From Luzula sylvatica (Eukaryota; Streptophyta; Magnoliopsida; Poales; Juncaceae), in assembly GCA_946800325.1 (NCBI GenBank), contig OX326959.1, positions 45,755,566 to 45,819,565 on the forward strand: a stretch of DNA of 64,000 nucleotides. Reading direction: 5' to 3'. The position numbers were made by a program, and so were the translations under genes. This document shows, in pieces, positions 36,011-48,060 of this stretch. The notes under the pieces were generated by a model, which was not told the origin of the DNA, ran no database searches, and was given only the letters and a program-made list of their open reading frames with translations. The stretch's first letter is position 1. The number at the start of each line of letters is the position of its first letter.

Positions 36011-39000
36011 TAGAAAAAATTATAATTGATATTTTTGAAGGTGTTAGACTTCAGTTTTTGATTTTATGCAAAAAATAGGAAAAATAGAAATTTGTATGTG
36101 TTAGTCTTCAATCCCGGAGTTTTTTGAGAAAATCATGAAAAATGAAGTAGTTTGCTCATTTTAGAGAACTATTTTGGTGTTTTTTAGAAAAAATGATAAT
36201 TGATATTTTTGAAGGTGTTAGATTTCAGTTTTTGATTTTATGCAAAAAATAGGAAAAATAGAAATTTGTATGTGTTAGTCTTCAATCCCAGAGTTTTTCG
36301 AGAAAAACATGAAAAATGAAGTATTTTGCTCATTTTAGAGAACTATTTTGGTCTCTTTTACAAAAAATGATAATTGATATTTTTGAAGGTGTTAAACTTC
36401 AGTTTTTTATTTTTTGCAAAAAATTGGAAAAATTGAATTTTGTATGTGTTAGTCTTCAATCACGGAATTTTTTGAGAAAATCTTGAAAAATGAAGTATTT
36501 TGCTCATTTTAGAGAACTATTTTGTTCTTTTTTAGAAAAAATGATAATTGATATTTTTGAAGGTGTTAGACTTCATTTTTTGATTTTTTGCAAAAAATTG
36601 GAAAAATTGAAATTTGTATGTGGTACTCTTCAATCACGGAATTTTTTGAGAAAATCATGAAAAATGAAGTATTTTGCTTATTTTAGAGAACTATTTTGAT
36701 CTTTTTTAGAAAAAATGATAATTGATATTTTTGAAGGTGTTAGACTTCAGTTTTTTATTTTATGCAAAAAATTGGAAAAATTGAAATTTGTATGTGTTAG
36801 TCTTCAATCACGGAATTTTTTGAGAAAATCTTGAAAAATGAAGTATTTTGCTCATTTTAGAGAACTATTTTGTTCTTTTCTAGAAAAAATTATAATTGAT
36901 ATTTTTGAAGGTGTTAGACTTCAGTTTTTGATTTTATGCAAAAAATAGGAAAAATAGAAATTTGTATGTGTTAGTCTTCAATCCCGGAGTTTTTTGAGAA
37001 AATCATGAAAAATGAAGTAGTTTGCTCATTTTAGAGAACTATTTTGGTCTTTTTTAGAAAAAATGATAATTGATATTTTTGAAGGTGTTAGATTTCAGTT
37101 TTTGATTTTATGCAAAAAATAGGAAAAATAGAAATTTGTATGTGTTAGTCTTCAATCCCGGAGTTTTTCGAGAAAAACATGAAAAATGAAGTATTTTGCT
37201 CATTTTAGAGAACTATTTTGGTCTCTTTTACAAAAAATGATAATTGATATTTTTGAAGGTGTTAAACTTCAGTTTTTTATTTTTTGCAAAAAATTGGAAA
37301 AATTGAAATTTGTATGTGTTAGTCTTCAATCACGGAATTTTTTGAGAAAATCATGAAAAATGAAGTATTTTGCTCATTTTAGAGAACTATTTTGTTCTTT
37401 TTTAGAAAAAATGATAATTGATATTTTTGAAGGTGTTAGACTTCAGTTTTTAATTTTTTGCAAAAATTTGGAAAAATTGAAATTTGTATGTGTTAGTCTT
37501 CAATCCCGGAGTTTTTTGAGAAAAACATGAAAAATGAAGTATTTTGCTCATTTTAGAGAACTATTTTGGTCTTTTTTAGAAAAAATGATAATTGATATTT
37601 TTGAAGGTGTTAGACTTAATTTTTTGATTTTTTGCAAAAAATTGGAAAAATTGAAATTTGTATGTGTTACTCTTCAATCACGGAATTTTTTGAGAAAATC
37701 ATGAAAAATGAAGTATTTTGCTTATTTTAGAGAACTATTTTGATCTTTTTTAGAAAAAATGATAATTGATATTTTTGAAGGTGTTAGACTTCAGTTTTTT
37801 ATTTTATGCAAAAAATTGGAAAAATTGAAATTTGTATGTGTTAGTCTTCAATCACGGAATTTTTTGAGAAAATCTTGAAAAATGAAGTATTTTGCTCATT
37901 TTAGAGAACTATTTTGTTCTTTTCTAGAAAAAATTATAATTGATATTTTTGAAGGTGTTAGACTTCAGTTTTTGATTTTATGCAAAAAATAGGAAAAATA
38001 GAAATTTGTATGTGTTAGTCTTCAATCCCGGAGTTTTTTGAGAAAATCATGAAAAATGAAGTAGTTTGCTCATTTTAGAGAACTATTTTGGTCTTTTTTA
38101 GAAAAAATGATAATTGATATTTTTGAAGGTGTTAGATTTCAGTTTTTGATTTTATGCAAAAAATAGGAAAAATAGAAATTTGTATGTGTTAGTCTTCAAT
38201 CCCGGAGTTTTTCGAGAAAAACATGAAAAATGAAGTATTTTGTTCATTTTAGAGAACTATTTTGGTCTCTTTTACAAAAAATGATAATTGATATTTTTGA
38301 AGGTGTTAAACTTCAGTTTTTTATTTTTTGCAAAAAATTGGAAAAATTGAAATTTGTATGTGTTAGTCTTCAATCATGGAATTTTTTGAGAAAATCTTGA
38401 AAAATGAAGTATTTTGCTCATTTTAGAGAACTATTTTGTTCTTTTTTAGAAAAAATGATAATTGATATTTTTGAAGGTGTTAGACTTCTGTTTTTAATTT
38501 TTTGCAAAAATTTGGAAAAATTGAAATTTGTATGTGGTAGTCTTCAATCCCGGAGTTTTTTGAGAAAAACATGAAAAATGAAGTATTTTGCTCATTTTAG
38601 AGAACTATTTTGGTCTTTTTTAGAAAAAATGATAATTGATATTTTTGAAGGTGTTAGACTTCATTTTTTGATTTTTTGCAAAAAATTTGAAAAATTGAAA
38701 TTTGTATGTGTTACTCTTCAATCACAGAATTTTTTGAGAAAATCATGAAAAATGAAGTATTTTGCTTATTTTAGAGAACTATTTTCATCTTTTTTAGAAA
38801 AAATGATAATTGATATTTTTGAAGGTGTTAGACTTCAGTTTTTTATTTTATGCAAAAAATTGGAAAAATTGAAATTTGTATGTGTTAGTCTTCAATCACG
38901 GAATTTTTTGAGAAAATCTTGAAAAATGAAGTATTTTGCTCATTTTAGAGAACTATTTTGTTCTTTTTTAGAAAAAATTATAATTGATATTTTTGAAGGT

Positions 39001-39440
39001 GTTAGACTTCAGTTTTTGATTTTATGCAAAAAATAGGAAAAATAGAAATTTGTATGTGTTAGTCTTCAATCCCGGAGTTTTTTGACAAAATCATGAAAAA
39101 TGAAGTAGTTTGCTCATTTTAGAGAACTATTTTGGTCTTTTTTAGAAAAAATGATAATTGATATTTTTGAAGGTGTTAGATTTCAGTTTTTGATTTTATG
39201 CAAAAAATAGGAAAAATATAAATTTGTATGTGTTAGTCTTCAATCCCGGAGTTTTTCGAGAAAAACATGAAAAATGAAGTATTTTGCTCATTTTAGAGAA
39301 CTATTTTGGTCTCTTTTACAAAAAATGATAATTGATATTTTTGAAGGTGTTAAACTTCAGTTTTTTATTTTTTGCAAAAAATTGGAAAAATTGAAATTTG
39401 TATGTGTTAGTCTTCAATCACGGAATTTTTTGAGAAAATC
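36011..39440 (+). repeat. 6-monomer HOR (1044 bp), left group
   Basis: GTCTCTTTTAC at 37221, 38265 and 39309 and TAG of TTCTAGAAA at 36881 and 37925 are 1044 bp apart. The first interval (36011 to 36881) is one monomer short, 870 bp. Monomer order: GTAGTTTGCTC; GATTTCAG with TTTTTCGAG; GTCTCTTTTAC; GCAAAAATTTGG; TTACTCTTCAATC; TTTTTTATTTTATGC with TTGTTC. All six classes also occur in the 17-mer at 1-7.8 kb. Confidence 0.85.
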
Positions 39441-41040
39441 TTGAAAAATGAAGTATTTTGCTCATTTTAGAGAACTATTTTGTTCTTTTTTAGAAAAAAT
39501 GATAATTGATATTTTTGAAGGTGTTAGACTTCAGTTTTTGATTTTTTGCAAAAATTTGGAAAAATTGAAATTTGTATGTGTTAGTCTTCAATCCCGGAAT
39601 TTTTTTGAGAAAAACATGAAAAATGAAGTATTTTGCTCATTTTAGAGAACTATTTTGGTCTTTTTTAGAAAAAATGATAATTGATATTTTTGAAGGTGTT
39701 AGACTGCATTTTTTGATTTTTTGCAAAAAATTGGAAAAATTGAAATTTGTATGTGTTACTCTTCAATCACGGAATTTTTTGAGAAAATCATGAAAAATGA
39801 AGTATTTTGCTTATTTTAGAGAACTATTTTGATCTTTTTTAGAAAAAATGATAATTGATATTTTTGAAGGTGTTAGACTTCAGTTTTTTATTTTATGCAA
39901 AAAATAGGAAAAATAGAAATTTGTATGTGTTAGTATTCAATCCCGGAGTTTTTTGAGAAAACATGAAAAATGAAGTATTTTGCTCATTTTAGTGAACTAT
40001 TTTGGTCTTTTTTCGAAAAAATTATAATTGATATTTTTTAAGGTGTTAGACTTCAGTTTTTGATTTTTTGCAAAAAATTGGAAAAATTGAAATTTGTTTG
40101 TGTTAGTCTTCAATCACGGAATTTTTTGAGAAAAACATGAAAAGTGAAGTATTTTGCTCATTTTAGAGAACTATTTTGGTCCTTTTTAGAAAAAATGATA
40201 ATTGATATTTTTGAAGGTGTGAGACTTCAGTTTTTGATTTTTTGCAAAAAATTGGAAAAATTCAAATTTGTATGTGTTAGTCTTCAATCCCAGAGTTTTT
40301 TGAGAAAAAACATGAAAATTGAAGTATTTTTCTCATTTTAGTGAACTATTTTGGTCTTTTTTAGAAAAAATGATAATTGATATTTTTTAAGGTGTTACTC
40401 TTCAGTTCTTGATTTTTTGCAAAAAATTGGAACAATTGAAATTTGTATGTGTTACTCTTTAATCACGGAATGTTTTGAGAAAATCATGAAAAATGAAGTA
40501 GTTTGCTTATTTTAGAGAACTATTTTTGTCTTTTTTTGAAAAAATAATAATTGATATTTTTGAAGGTGTTGGACTTCAGTTTTTGATTTTATGCAAAAAA
40601 TAGGAAAAATAGAAATTTGTATGTGTTAGTCTTCAATCCCGGAGTTTTTCGAGAAAAACATGAAAAATGAAGTATTTTGCTCATTTTAGAAAACTATTTT
40701 GGTCTCTTTTACAAAAAATGATAATTGATATTTTTGAAGGTGTTAAACTTCAGTTTTTTATTTTTTGCAAAAAATTGGAAAAATTGAAATTTGTATGTGT
40801 TAGTCTTCAATCACGGAATTTTTTGAGAAAATCTTGAAAAATGAAGTATTTTGCTCATTTTAGAGAACTATTTTGGTCTTTTTTAGAAAAAATGATAATT
40901 GATATTTTTGAAGGTGTTAGACTTCAGTTTTTGATTTTTTGCAAAAAATTGGAAAAATTGAAATTTGTATGTGTTAGTCTTCAATCCCGGAGTTTTTTGA
41001 GAAAAACATGAAAAATGAAGTATTTTGCTCATTTTAGTGA
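39441..41040 (+). repeat. 1.6-kb satellite block duplicated ~29.9 kb upstream, right copy
   Basis: Partner of 9540-11140. It keeps the GTTCTTGATTTT variant (40405) and the GAAAACTATTTT variant, but has changes of its own near 40505-40570: CTTATTTTAG, CTTTTTTTGAAAAAATAATAATTG and GTTGGACTTC. It separates the two 1044-bp HOR groups. Confidence 0.75.
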
Positions 41041-41700
41041 ACTATTTTGGTCTTTTTTAGAAAAAATTATAATTGATATTTTTTAAGGTGTTAGACTTCA
41101 ATTTTTGATTTTTTGCAAAAAAATGGAAAAATTGAAATTTGTATGTGTTAGTCTTCAATCACGGAATTTTTTGAGAAAAACATGAAAAATGAAGTATTTT
41201 GCTCATTTTAGTGAACTATTTTGGTCGTTTTTAGAAAAAATTATAATTGATATTTTTTAAGGTGTTAGACTTCAGTTTTTTATTTTTTGCAAAAAAATGG
41301 AAAAATAGAAATTTGTATGTGTCAGTCTTGAATCACGGAATTTTTTGAGAAAAACATGAAAAATGAAGTATTTTGCTCATTTTGGAGAACTATTTTGGTC
41401 TTTTTTAGACTTCAGTTTTTGATTTTTTGTAAAAAATTGGAAAAATTGAAATTTGTATGTGTTAGTCTTCAATCACGGAATTTTTTGAGAAAATCATGAA
41501 AAATGAAGTATCTTGCTCATTTTAGAGAACTATTTTGGTCTTTTTTAGAAAAAATGTTAATTGATATTTTTGGAGGTGTTAGACTTCAATTTTTGATTTT
41601 ATGCAAAAAATAGGAAAAATACAAATTTGTATGTGTTAGTCTTCAATCCCGGAGTTTTTTGAGAAAAACATGAAAAATGAAGTATTTTGCTCATTTTAGA
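41041..41700 (+). repeat. Irregular satellite stretch with one 140-bp monomer
   Basis: Mixed monomers with private changes (CTTGAATC, TTTTTTGTAAAAAATTGG, AAAAATGTTAATTG). A 34-bp-deleted monomer has its junction at about 41406 in a TTTTGGAGAAC background. No gene. Confidence 0.7.
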
Positions 41701-44700
41701 GAACTATTTTGGTCTTTTTAGAAAAAATGATAATTGATATTTTTGAAGGTGTTAGACTTCATTTTTTTATTTTTTGCAAAAAATTGGAAAAATTGAAATT
41801 TGTATGTGGTACTCTTCAATCACGGAATTTTTTGAGAAAATCATGAAAAATGAAGTATTTTGCTTATTTTAGAGAACTATTTTGATCTTTTTTAGAAAAA
41901 ATGATAATTGATATTTTTGAAGGTGTTAGACTTCAGTTTTTTATTTTATGCAAAAAATTGGAAAAATTGAAATTTGTATGTGTTAGTCTTCAATCACGGA
42001 ATTTTTTGAGAAAATCTTGAAAAATGAAGTATTTTGCTCATTTTACAGAACTATTTTGTTCTTTTCTAGAAAAAATTATAATTGATATTTTTGAAGGTGT
42101 TAGACTTCAGTTTTTGATTTTATGCAAAAAATAGGAAAAATAGAAATTTGTATGTGTTAGTCTTCAATCCCGGAGTTTTTTGAGAAAATCATGAAAAATG
42201 AAGTAGTTTGCTCATTTTAGAGAACTATTTTGGTCTTTTTTAGAAAAAATGATAATTGATATTTTTGAAGGTGTTAGATTTCAGTTTTTGATTTTATGCA
42301 AAAAATAGGAAAAATAGAAATTTGTATGTGTTAGTCTTCAATCCAGGAGTTTTTCGAGAAAAACATGAAAAATGAAGTATTTTGCTCATTTTAGAGAACT
42401 ATTTTGGTCTCTTTTACAAAAAATGATAATTGATATTTTTGAAGGTGTTAAACTTGAGTTTTTTATTTTTTGCAAAAAATTGGAAAAATTGAAATTTGTA
42501 TGTGTTAGTCTTCAATCACGGAATTTTTTGAGAAAATCTTGAAAAATGAAGTATTTTGCTCATTTTAGAGAACTATTTTGTTCTTTTTTAGAAAAAATGA
42601 TAATTGATATTTTTGAAGGTGTTAGACTTCAGTTTTTAATTTTTTGCAAAAATTTGGAAAAATTGAAATTTGTATGTGTTAGTCTTCAATCCCGGAGTTT
42701 TTTGAGAAAAACATGAAAAATGAAGTATTTTGCTCATTTTAGAGAACTATTTTGGTCTTTTTTAGAAAAAATGATAATTGATATTTTTGAAGGTGTTAGA
42801 CTTCATTTTTTGATTTTTTGCAAAAAATTGGAAAAATTGAAATTTGTATGTGTTACTCTTCAATCACGGAATTTTTTGAGAAAATCATGAAAAATGAAGT
42901 ATTTTGCTTATTTTAGAGAACTATTTTGATCTTTTTTAGAAAAAATGATAATTGATATTTTTGAAGGTGTTAGACTTCAGTTTTTTATTTTATGCAAAAA
43001 ATTGGAAAAATTGAAATTTGTATGTGTTAGTCTTCAATCACGGAATTTTTTGAGAAAATCTTGAAAAATGAAGTATTTTGCTCATTTTAGAGAACTATTT
43101 TGTTCTTTTCTAGAAAAAATTATAATTGATTTTTTTGAAGGTGTTAGACTTCAGTTTTTGATTTTATGCAAAAAATAGGAAAAATAGAAATTTGTATGTG
43201 TTAGTCTTCAATCCCGGAGTTTTTTGAGAAAATCATGAAAAATGAAGTAGTTTGCTCATTTTAGAGAACTATTTTGGTCTTTTTTAGAAAAAATGATAAT
43301 TGATATTTTTGAAGGTGTTAGATTTCAGTTTTTGATTTTATGCAAAAAATAGGAAAAATAGAAATTTGTATGTGTTAGTCTTCAATCCCGGAGTTTTTCG
43401 AGAAAAACATGAAAAATGAAGTATTTTGCTCATTTTAGAGAACTATTTTGGTCTCTTTTACAAAAAATGATAATTGATATTTTTGAAGGTGTTAAACTTC
43501 AGTTTTTTATTTTTTGCAAAAAATTGGAAAAATTGAAATTTGTATGTGTTAGTCTTCAATCACGGAATTTTTTGAGAAAATCTTGAAAAATGAAGTATTT
43601 TGCTCATTTTAGAGAACTATTTTGTTCTTTTTTAGAAAAAATGATAATTGATATTTTTGAAGGTGTTAGACTTCAGTTTTTAATTTTTTGCAAAAATTTG
43701 GAAAAATTGAAATTTGTATGTGTTAGTCTTCAATCCCGGAGTTTTTTGAGAAAAACATGAAAAATGAAGTATTTTGCTCATTTTAGAGAACTATTTTGGT
43801 CTTTTTTAGAAAAAATGATAATTGATATTTTTGAAGGTGTTAGACTTCATTTTTTGATTTTTTGCAAAAAATTGGAAAAATTGAAATTTGTATGTGTTAC
43901 TCTTCAATCACGGAATTTTTTGAGAAAATCATGAAAAATGAAGTATTTTGCTTATTTTAGAGAACTATTTTGATCTTTTTTAGAAAAAATGATAATTGAT
44001 ATTTTTGAAGGTGTTAGACTTCAGTTTTTTATTTTATGCAAAAAATTGGAAAAATTGAAATTTGTATGTGTTAGTCTTCAATCACGGAATTTTTTGAGAA
44101 AATCTTGAAAAATGAAGTATTTTGCTCATTTTAGAGAACTATTTTGTTCTTTTCTAGAAAAAATTATAATTGATATTTTTGAAGGTGTTAGACTTCAGTT
44201 TTTGATTTTATGCAAAAAATAGGAAAAATAGAAATTTGTATGTGTTAGTCTTCAATCCCGGAGTTTTTTGAGAAAATCATGAAAAATGAAGTAGTTTGCT
44301 CATTTTAGAGAACTATTTTGGTCTTTTTTAGAAAAAATGATAATTGATATTTTTGAAGGTGTTAGATTTCAGTTTTTGATTTTATGCAAAAAATAGGAAA
44401 AATAGAAATTTGTATGTGTTAGTCTTCAATCCCGGAGTTTTTCGAGAAAAACATGAAAAATGAAGTATTTTGCTCATTTTAGAGAACTATTTTGGTCTCT
44501 TTTACAAAAAATGATAATTGATATTTTTGAAGGTGTTAAACTTCAGTTTTTTATTTTTTGCAAAAAATTGGAAAAATTGAAATTTGTATGTGTTAGTCTT
44601 CAATCACGGAATTTTTTGAGAAAATCTTGAAAAATGAAGTATTTTGCTCATTTTAGAGAACTATTTTGTTCTTTTTTAGAAAAAATGATAATTGATATTT

Positions 44701-46280
44701 TTGAAGGTGTTAGACTTCAGTTTTTAATTTTTTGCAAAAATTTGGAAAAATTGAAATTTGTATGTGTTAGTCTTCAATCCCGGAGTTTTTTGAGAAAAAC
44801 ATGAAAAATGAAGTATTTTGCTCATTTTAGAGAACTATTTTGGTCTTTTTTAGAAAAAATGATAATTGATATTTTTGAAGGTGTTAGACTTCATTTTTTG
44901 ATTTTTTGCAAAAAATTGGAAAAATTGAAATTTGTATGTGTTACTCTTCAATCACGGAATTTTTTGAGAAAATCATGAAAAATGAAGTATTTTGCTTATT
45001 TTAGAGAACTATTTTGATCTTTTTTAGAAAAAATGATAATTGATATTTTTGAAGGTGTTAGACTTCAGTTTTTTATTTTATGCAAAAAATTGGAAAAATT
45101 GAAATTTGTATGTGTTAGTCTTCAATCACGGAATTTTTTGAGAAAATCTTGAAAAATGAAGTATTTTGCTCATTTTAGAGAACTATTTTGTTCTTTTCTA
45201 GAAAAAATTATAATTGATATTTTTGAAGGTGTTAGACTTCAGTTTTTGATTTTATGCAAAAAATAGGAAAAATAGAAATTTGTATGTGTTAGTCTTCAAT
45301 CCCGGAGTTTTTTTGAGAAAATCATGAAAAATGAAGTAGTTTGCTCATTTTAGAGAACTATTTTGGTCTTTTTTAGAAAAAATGATAATTGATATTTTTG
45401 AAGGTGTTAGATTTCAGTTTTTGATTTTATGCAAAAAATAGGAAAAATAGAAATTTCTATGTGTTAGTCTTCAATCCCGGAGTTTTTCGAGAAAAACATG
45501 AAAAATGAAGTATTTTGCTCATTTTAGAGAACTATTTTGGTCTCTTTTACAAAAAATGATAATTGATATTTTTGAAGGTGTTAAACTTCAGTTTTTTATT
45601 TTTTGCAAAAAATTGGAAAAATTGAAATTTGTATGTGTTAGTCTTCAATCACGGAATTTTTTGAGAAAATCTTGAAAAATGAAGTATTTTGCTCATTTTA
45701 GAGAACTATTTTGTTCTTTTTTAGAAAAAATGATAATTGATATTTTTGAAGGTGTTAGACTTCAGTTTTTAATTTTTTGCAAAAATTTGGAAAAATTGAA
45801 ATTTGTATGTGTTAGTCTTCAATCCCGGAGTTTTTTGAGAAAAACATGAAAAATGAAGTATTTTGCTCATTTTAGAGAACTATTTTGGTCTTTTTTAGAA
45901 AAAATGATAATTGATATTTTTGAAGGTGTTAGACTTCATTTTTTGATTTTTTGCAAAAAATTTGAAAAATTGAAATTTGTATGTGTTACTCTTCAATCAC
46001 AGAATTTTTTGAGAAAATCATGAAAAATGAAGTATTTTGCTTATTTTAGAGAACTATTTTCATCTTTTTTAGAAAAAATGATAATTGATATTTTTGAAGG
46101 TGTTAGACTTCAGTTTTTTATTTTATGCAAAAAATTGGAAAAATTGAAATTTGTATGTGTTAGTCTTCAATCACGGAATTTTTTGAGAAAATCTTGAAAA
46201 ATGAAGTATTTTGCTCATTTTAGAGAACTATTTTGTTCTTTTTTAGAAAAAATTATAATTGATATTTTTGAAGGTGTTAG
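41701..46280 (+). repeat. 6-monomer HOR (1044 bp), right group
   Basis: About four and a half copies. TAG of TTCTAGAAA at 42067, 43111, 44155 and 45199; GTCTCTTTTAC at 42407, 43451, 44495 and 45540 (1044, 1044, 1045; the extra base is a T near 45310). Only scattered single changes were noticed between copies, such as GATTTTTTTGAAGG near 43130. The last copy carries CACAGAATTTTTT and ATTTTCATC, also seen near 38.7 kb. Confidence 0.87.
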
Positions 46281-48060
46281 ACTTCAGTTTTTGATTTTAT
46301 GCAAAAAATAGCAAAAATAGAAATTTGTATGTGTTAGTCTTCAATCACGGAATTTTTTGAGAAAATCATGAAAAATGAAGTATCTTGCTCATTTTAGAGA
46401 ACTGTTTTGGTCTTTTTTAGAAAAAATGATAATTGATATTTTTGAAGGTGTTAGACTTCAGTTTTTGATTTTATGCAAAAAATAGCAAAAATAGAAATTT
46501 GTATGTGTTAGTCTTCAATCACGGAATTTTTTGAGAAAATCATGAAAAATGAAGTATCTTGCTCATTTTAGAGAACTGTTTTGGTCTTTTTTAGAAAAAA
46601 TGATAATTGATATTTTTGAAGGTGTTAGACTTCAGTTTTTGATTTTATGCAAAAAATAGGAAAAATAGAAATTTGTATGTGTTAGTCTTCAATCCCGGAG
46701 TTTTTTGAGAAAAACATGAAAAATGAAGTATTTTGCTCATTTTAGAGAACTATTTTGGTCTTTTTTAGAAAAAATGATAATTGATATTTCTGAAGGTGTT
46801 AGACTTCATTTTTTGATTTTTTGCAAAAAATTGGAAAAATTGAAATTTGTATGTGTTACTCTTCAATCACGGAATTTTTGGAGAAAATCATCAAAAATGA
46901 AGTATTTTGCTTATTTTAGAGAACTATTTTGATCTTTTTTAGAAAAAATGATAATTGATATTTTTGAAGGTGTTAGCCTTCAGTTTTTTATTTTATGCAA
47001 ACAATAGGACAAATAGAAATGTGTATGTGTTAGTCCTCAATCCCGGAGTTTTTCGAGAAAAACATGAAAAATGAAGTATTTTGCTCATTTTAGAGAACTA
47101 TTTTGGTCTTTTTTAGAAAAAATGATAATTGATATTTTTGAAGGTGTTAGACTTTAGTTTTTAATTTTTTGCAAAAAATTGGAAAAAATTGAAATTTGTA
47201 TGTGTTAGTCTTCAATCACGGAATTTTTTGAGAAAAAACTTGAAAAATGAAGTATTTTGCTCATTTTAGAGAACTATTTTGTTCTTTTTTAGAAAAAATG
47301 ATAATTGATATTTTTGAAGGTGTTAGACTTCAGTTTTTGATTTTTTGCAAAAAATTGGAAAAATTGAAATTTGTATGTATTAGTCTTTAATCCCGGAGTT
47401 TTTTGAGAAAAACCTGAAAAATGAAGTATTTTGCTCATTTTAGTGAACTATTTTGTACTTTTTTAGAAAAAATGATAATTGATATTTTTTAAGGTGTTAG
47501 ACTTCAGTTTTTGATTTTTTGCAAAAAATTGGAAAAATTGAAATTTGTATGTATTAGTCTTTAATCCCGGAGTTTTTTGAGAAAAACATGAAAAATGAAG
47601 TATTTTGCTCATTTTAGTGAACTATTTTGGACTTTTTTAGTAAAAATGATAATTGATATTTTTTAAGGTGTTAGACTTCAGTTTTTGATTTTTTGCAAAA
47701 AATTGGAAAAATTGAAATTTGTATGTGTTAGTCATCAATCAAGGAATTTTTTGAGAAAAACATGAAAAATGAAGTATTTTGCTCATTTTAGAGAACTATT
47801 TTGGTCTTTTTTAGAAAAAATGATAATTGATATTTTTGAAGGTGTTAGACTTTAGTTTTTGATTTTTTGCAAAAAATTGGAAAAATTGAAATTTGTATGT
47901 GTTACTCTTCAATCACGGAATGTTTTGAGAAAAACATGAAAAATGAAGTAGTTTGCTCATTTTAGAGAACTATTTTGGTCTTTTTTAGAAAAAATGATAA
48001 TTGATATTTTTGAAGGTGTTAGACTTCAGTTTTTGATTTTATGCATAAAATAGGAAAAAT
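46281..48060 (+). repeat. Mixed satellite: GTATCTTGCTC pair and GGACTTTTTTAG monomers
   Basis: Begins with two successive GTATCTTGCTC/GAACTGTTTTGG monomers (near 46380 and 46555). It then takes the series TTTTTCGAG, TTGGAAAAAATTG (one extra A), GTATGTATTAGTCTTTAATC and TTTTGGACTTTTTTAG, which is also found near 51.6, 53.6, 56.5, 57.9, 60.8 and 62.5 kb. The GTATGTATTAG monomer is locally doubled (47375 and 47549). No gene. Confidence 0.75.
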
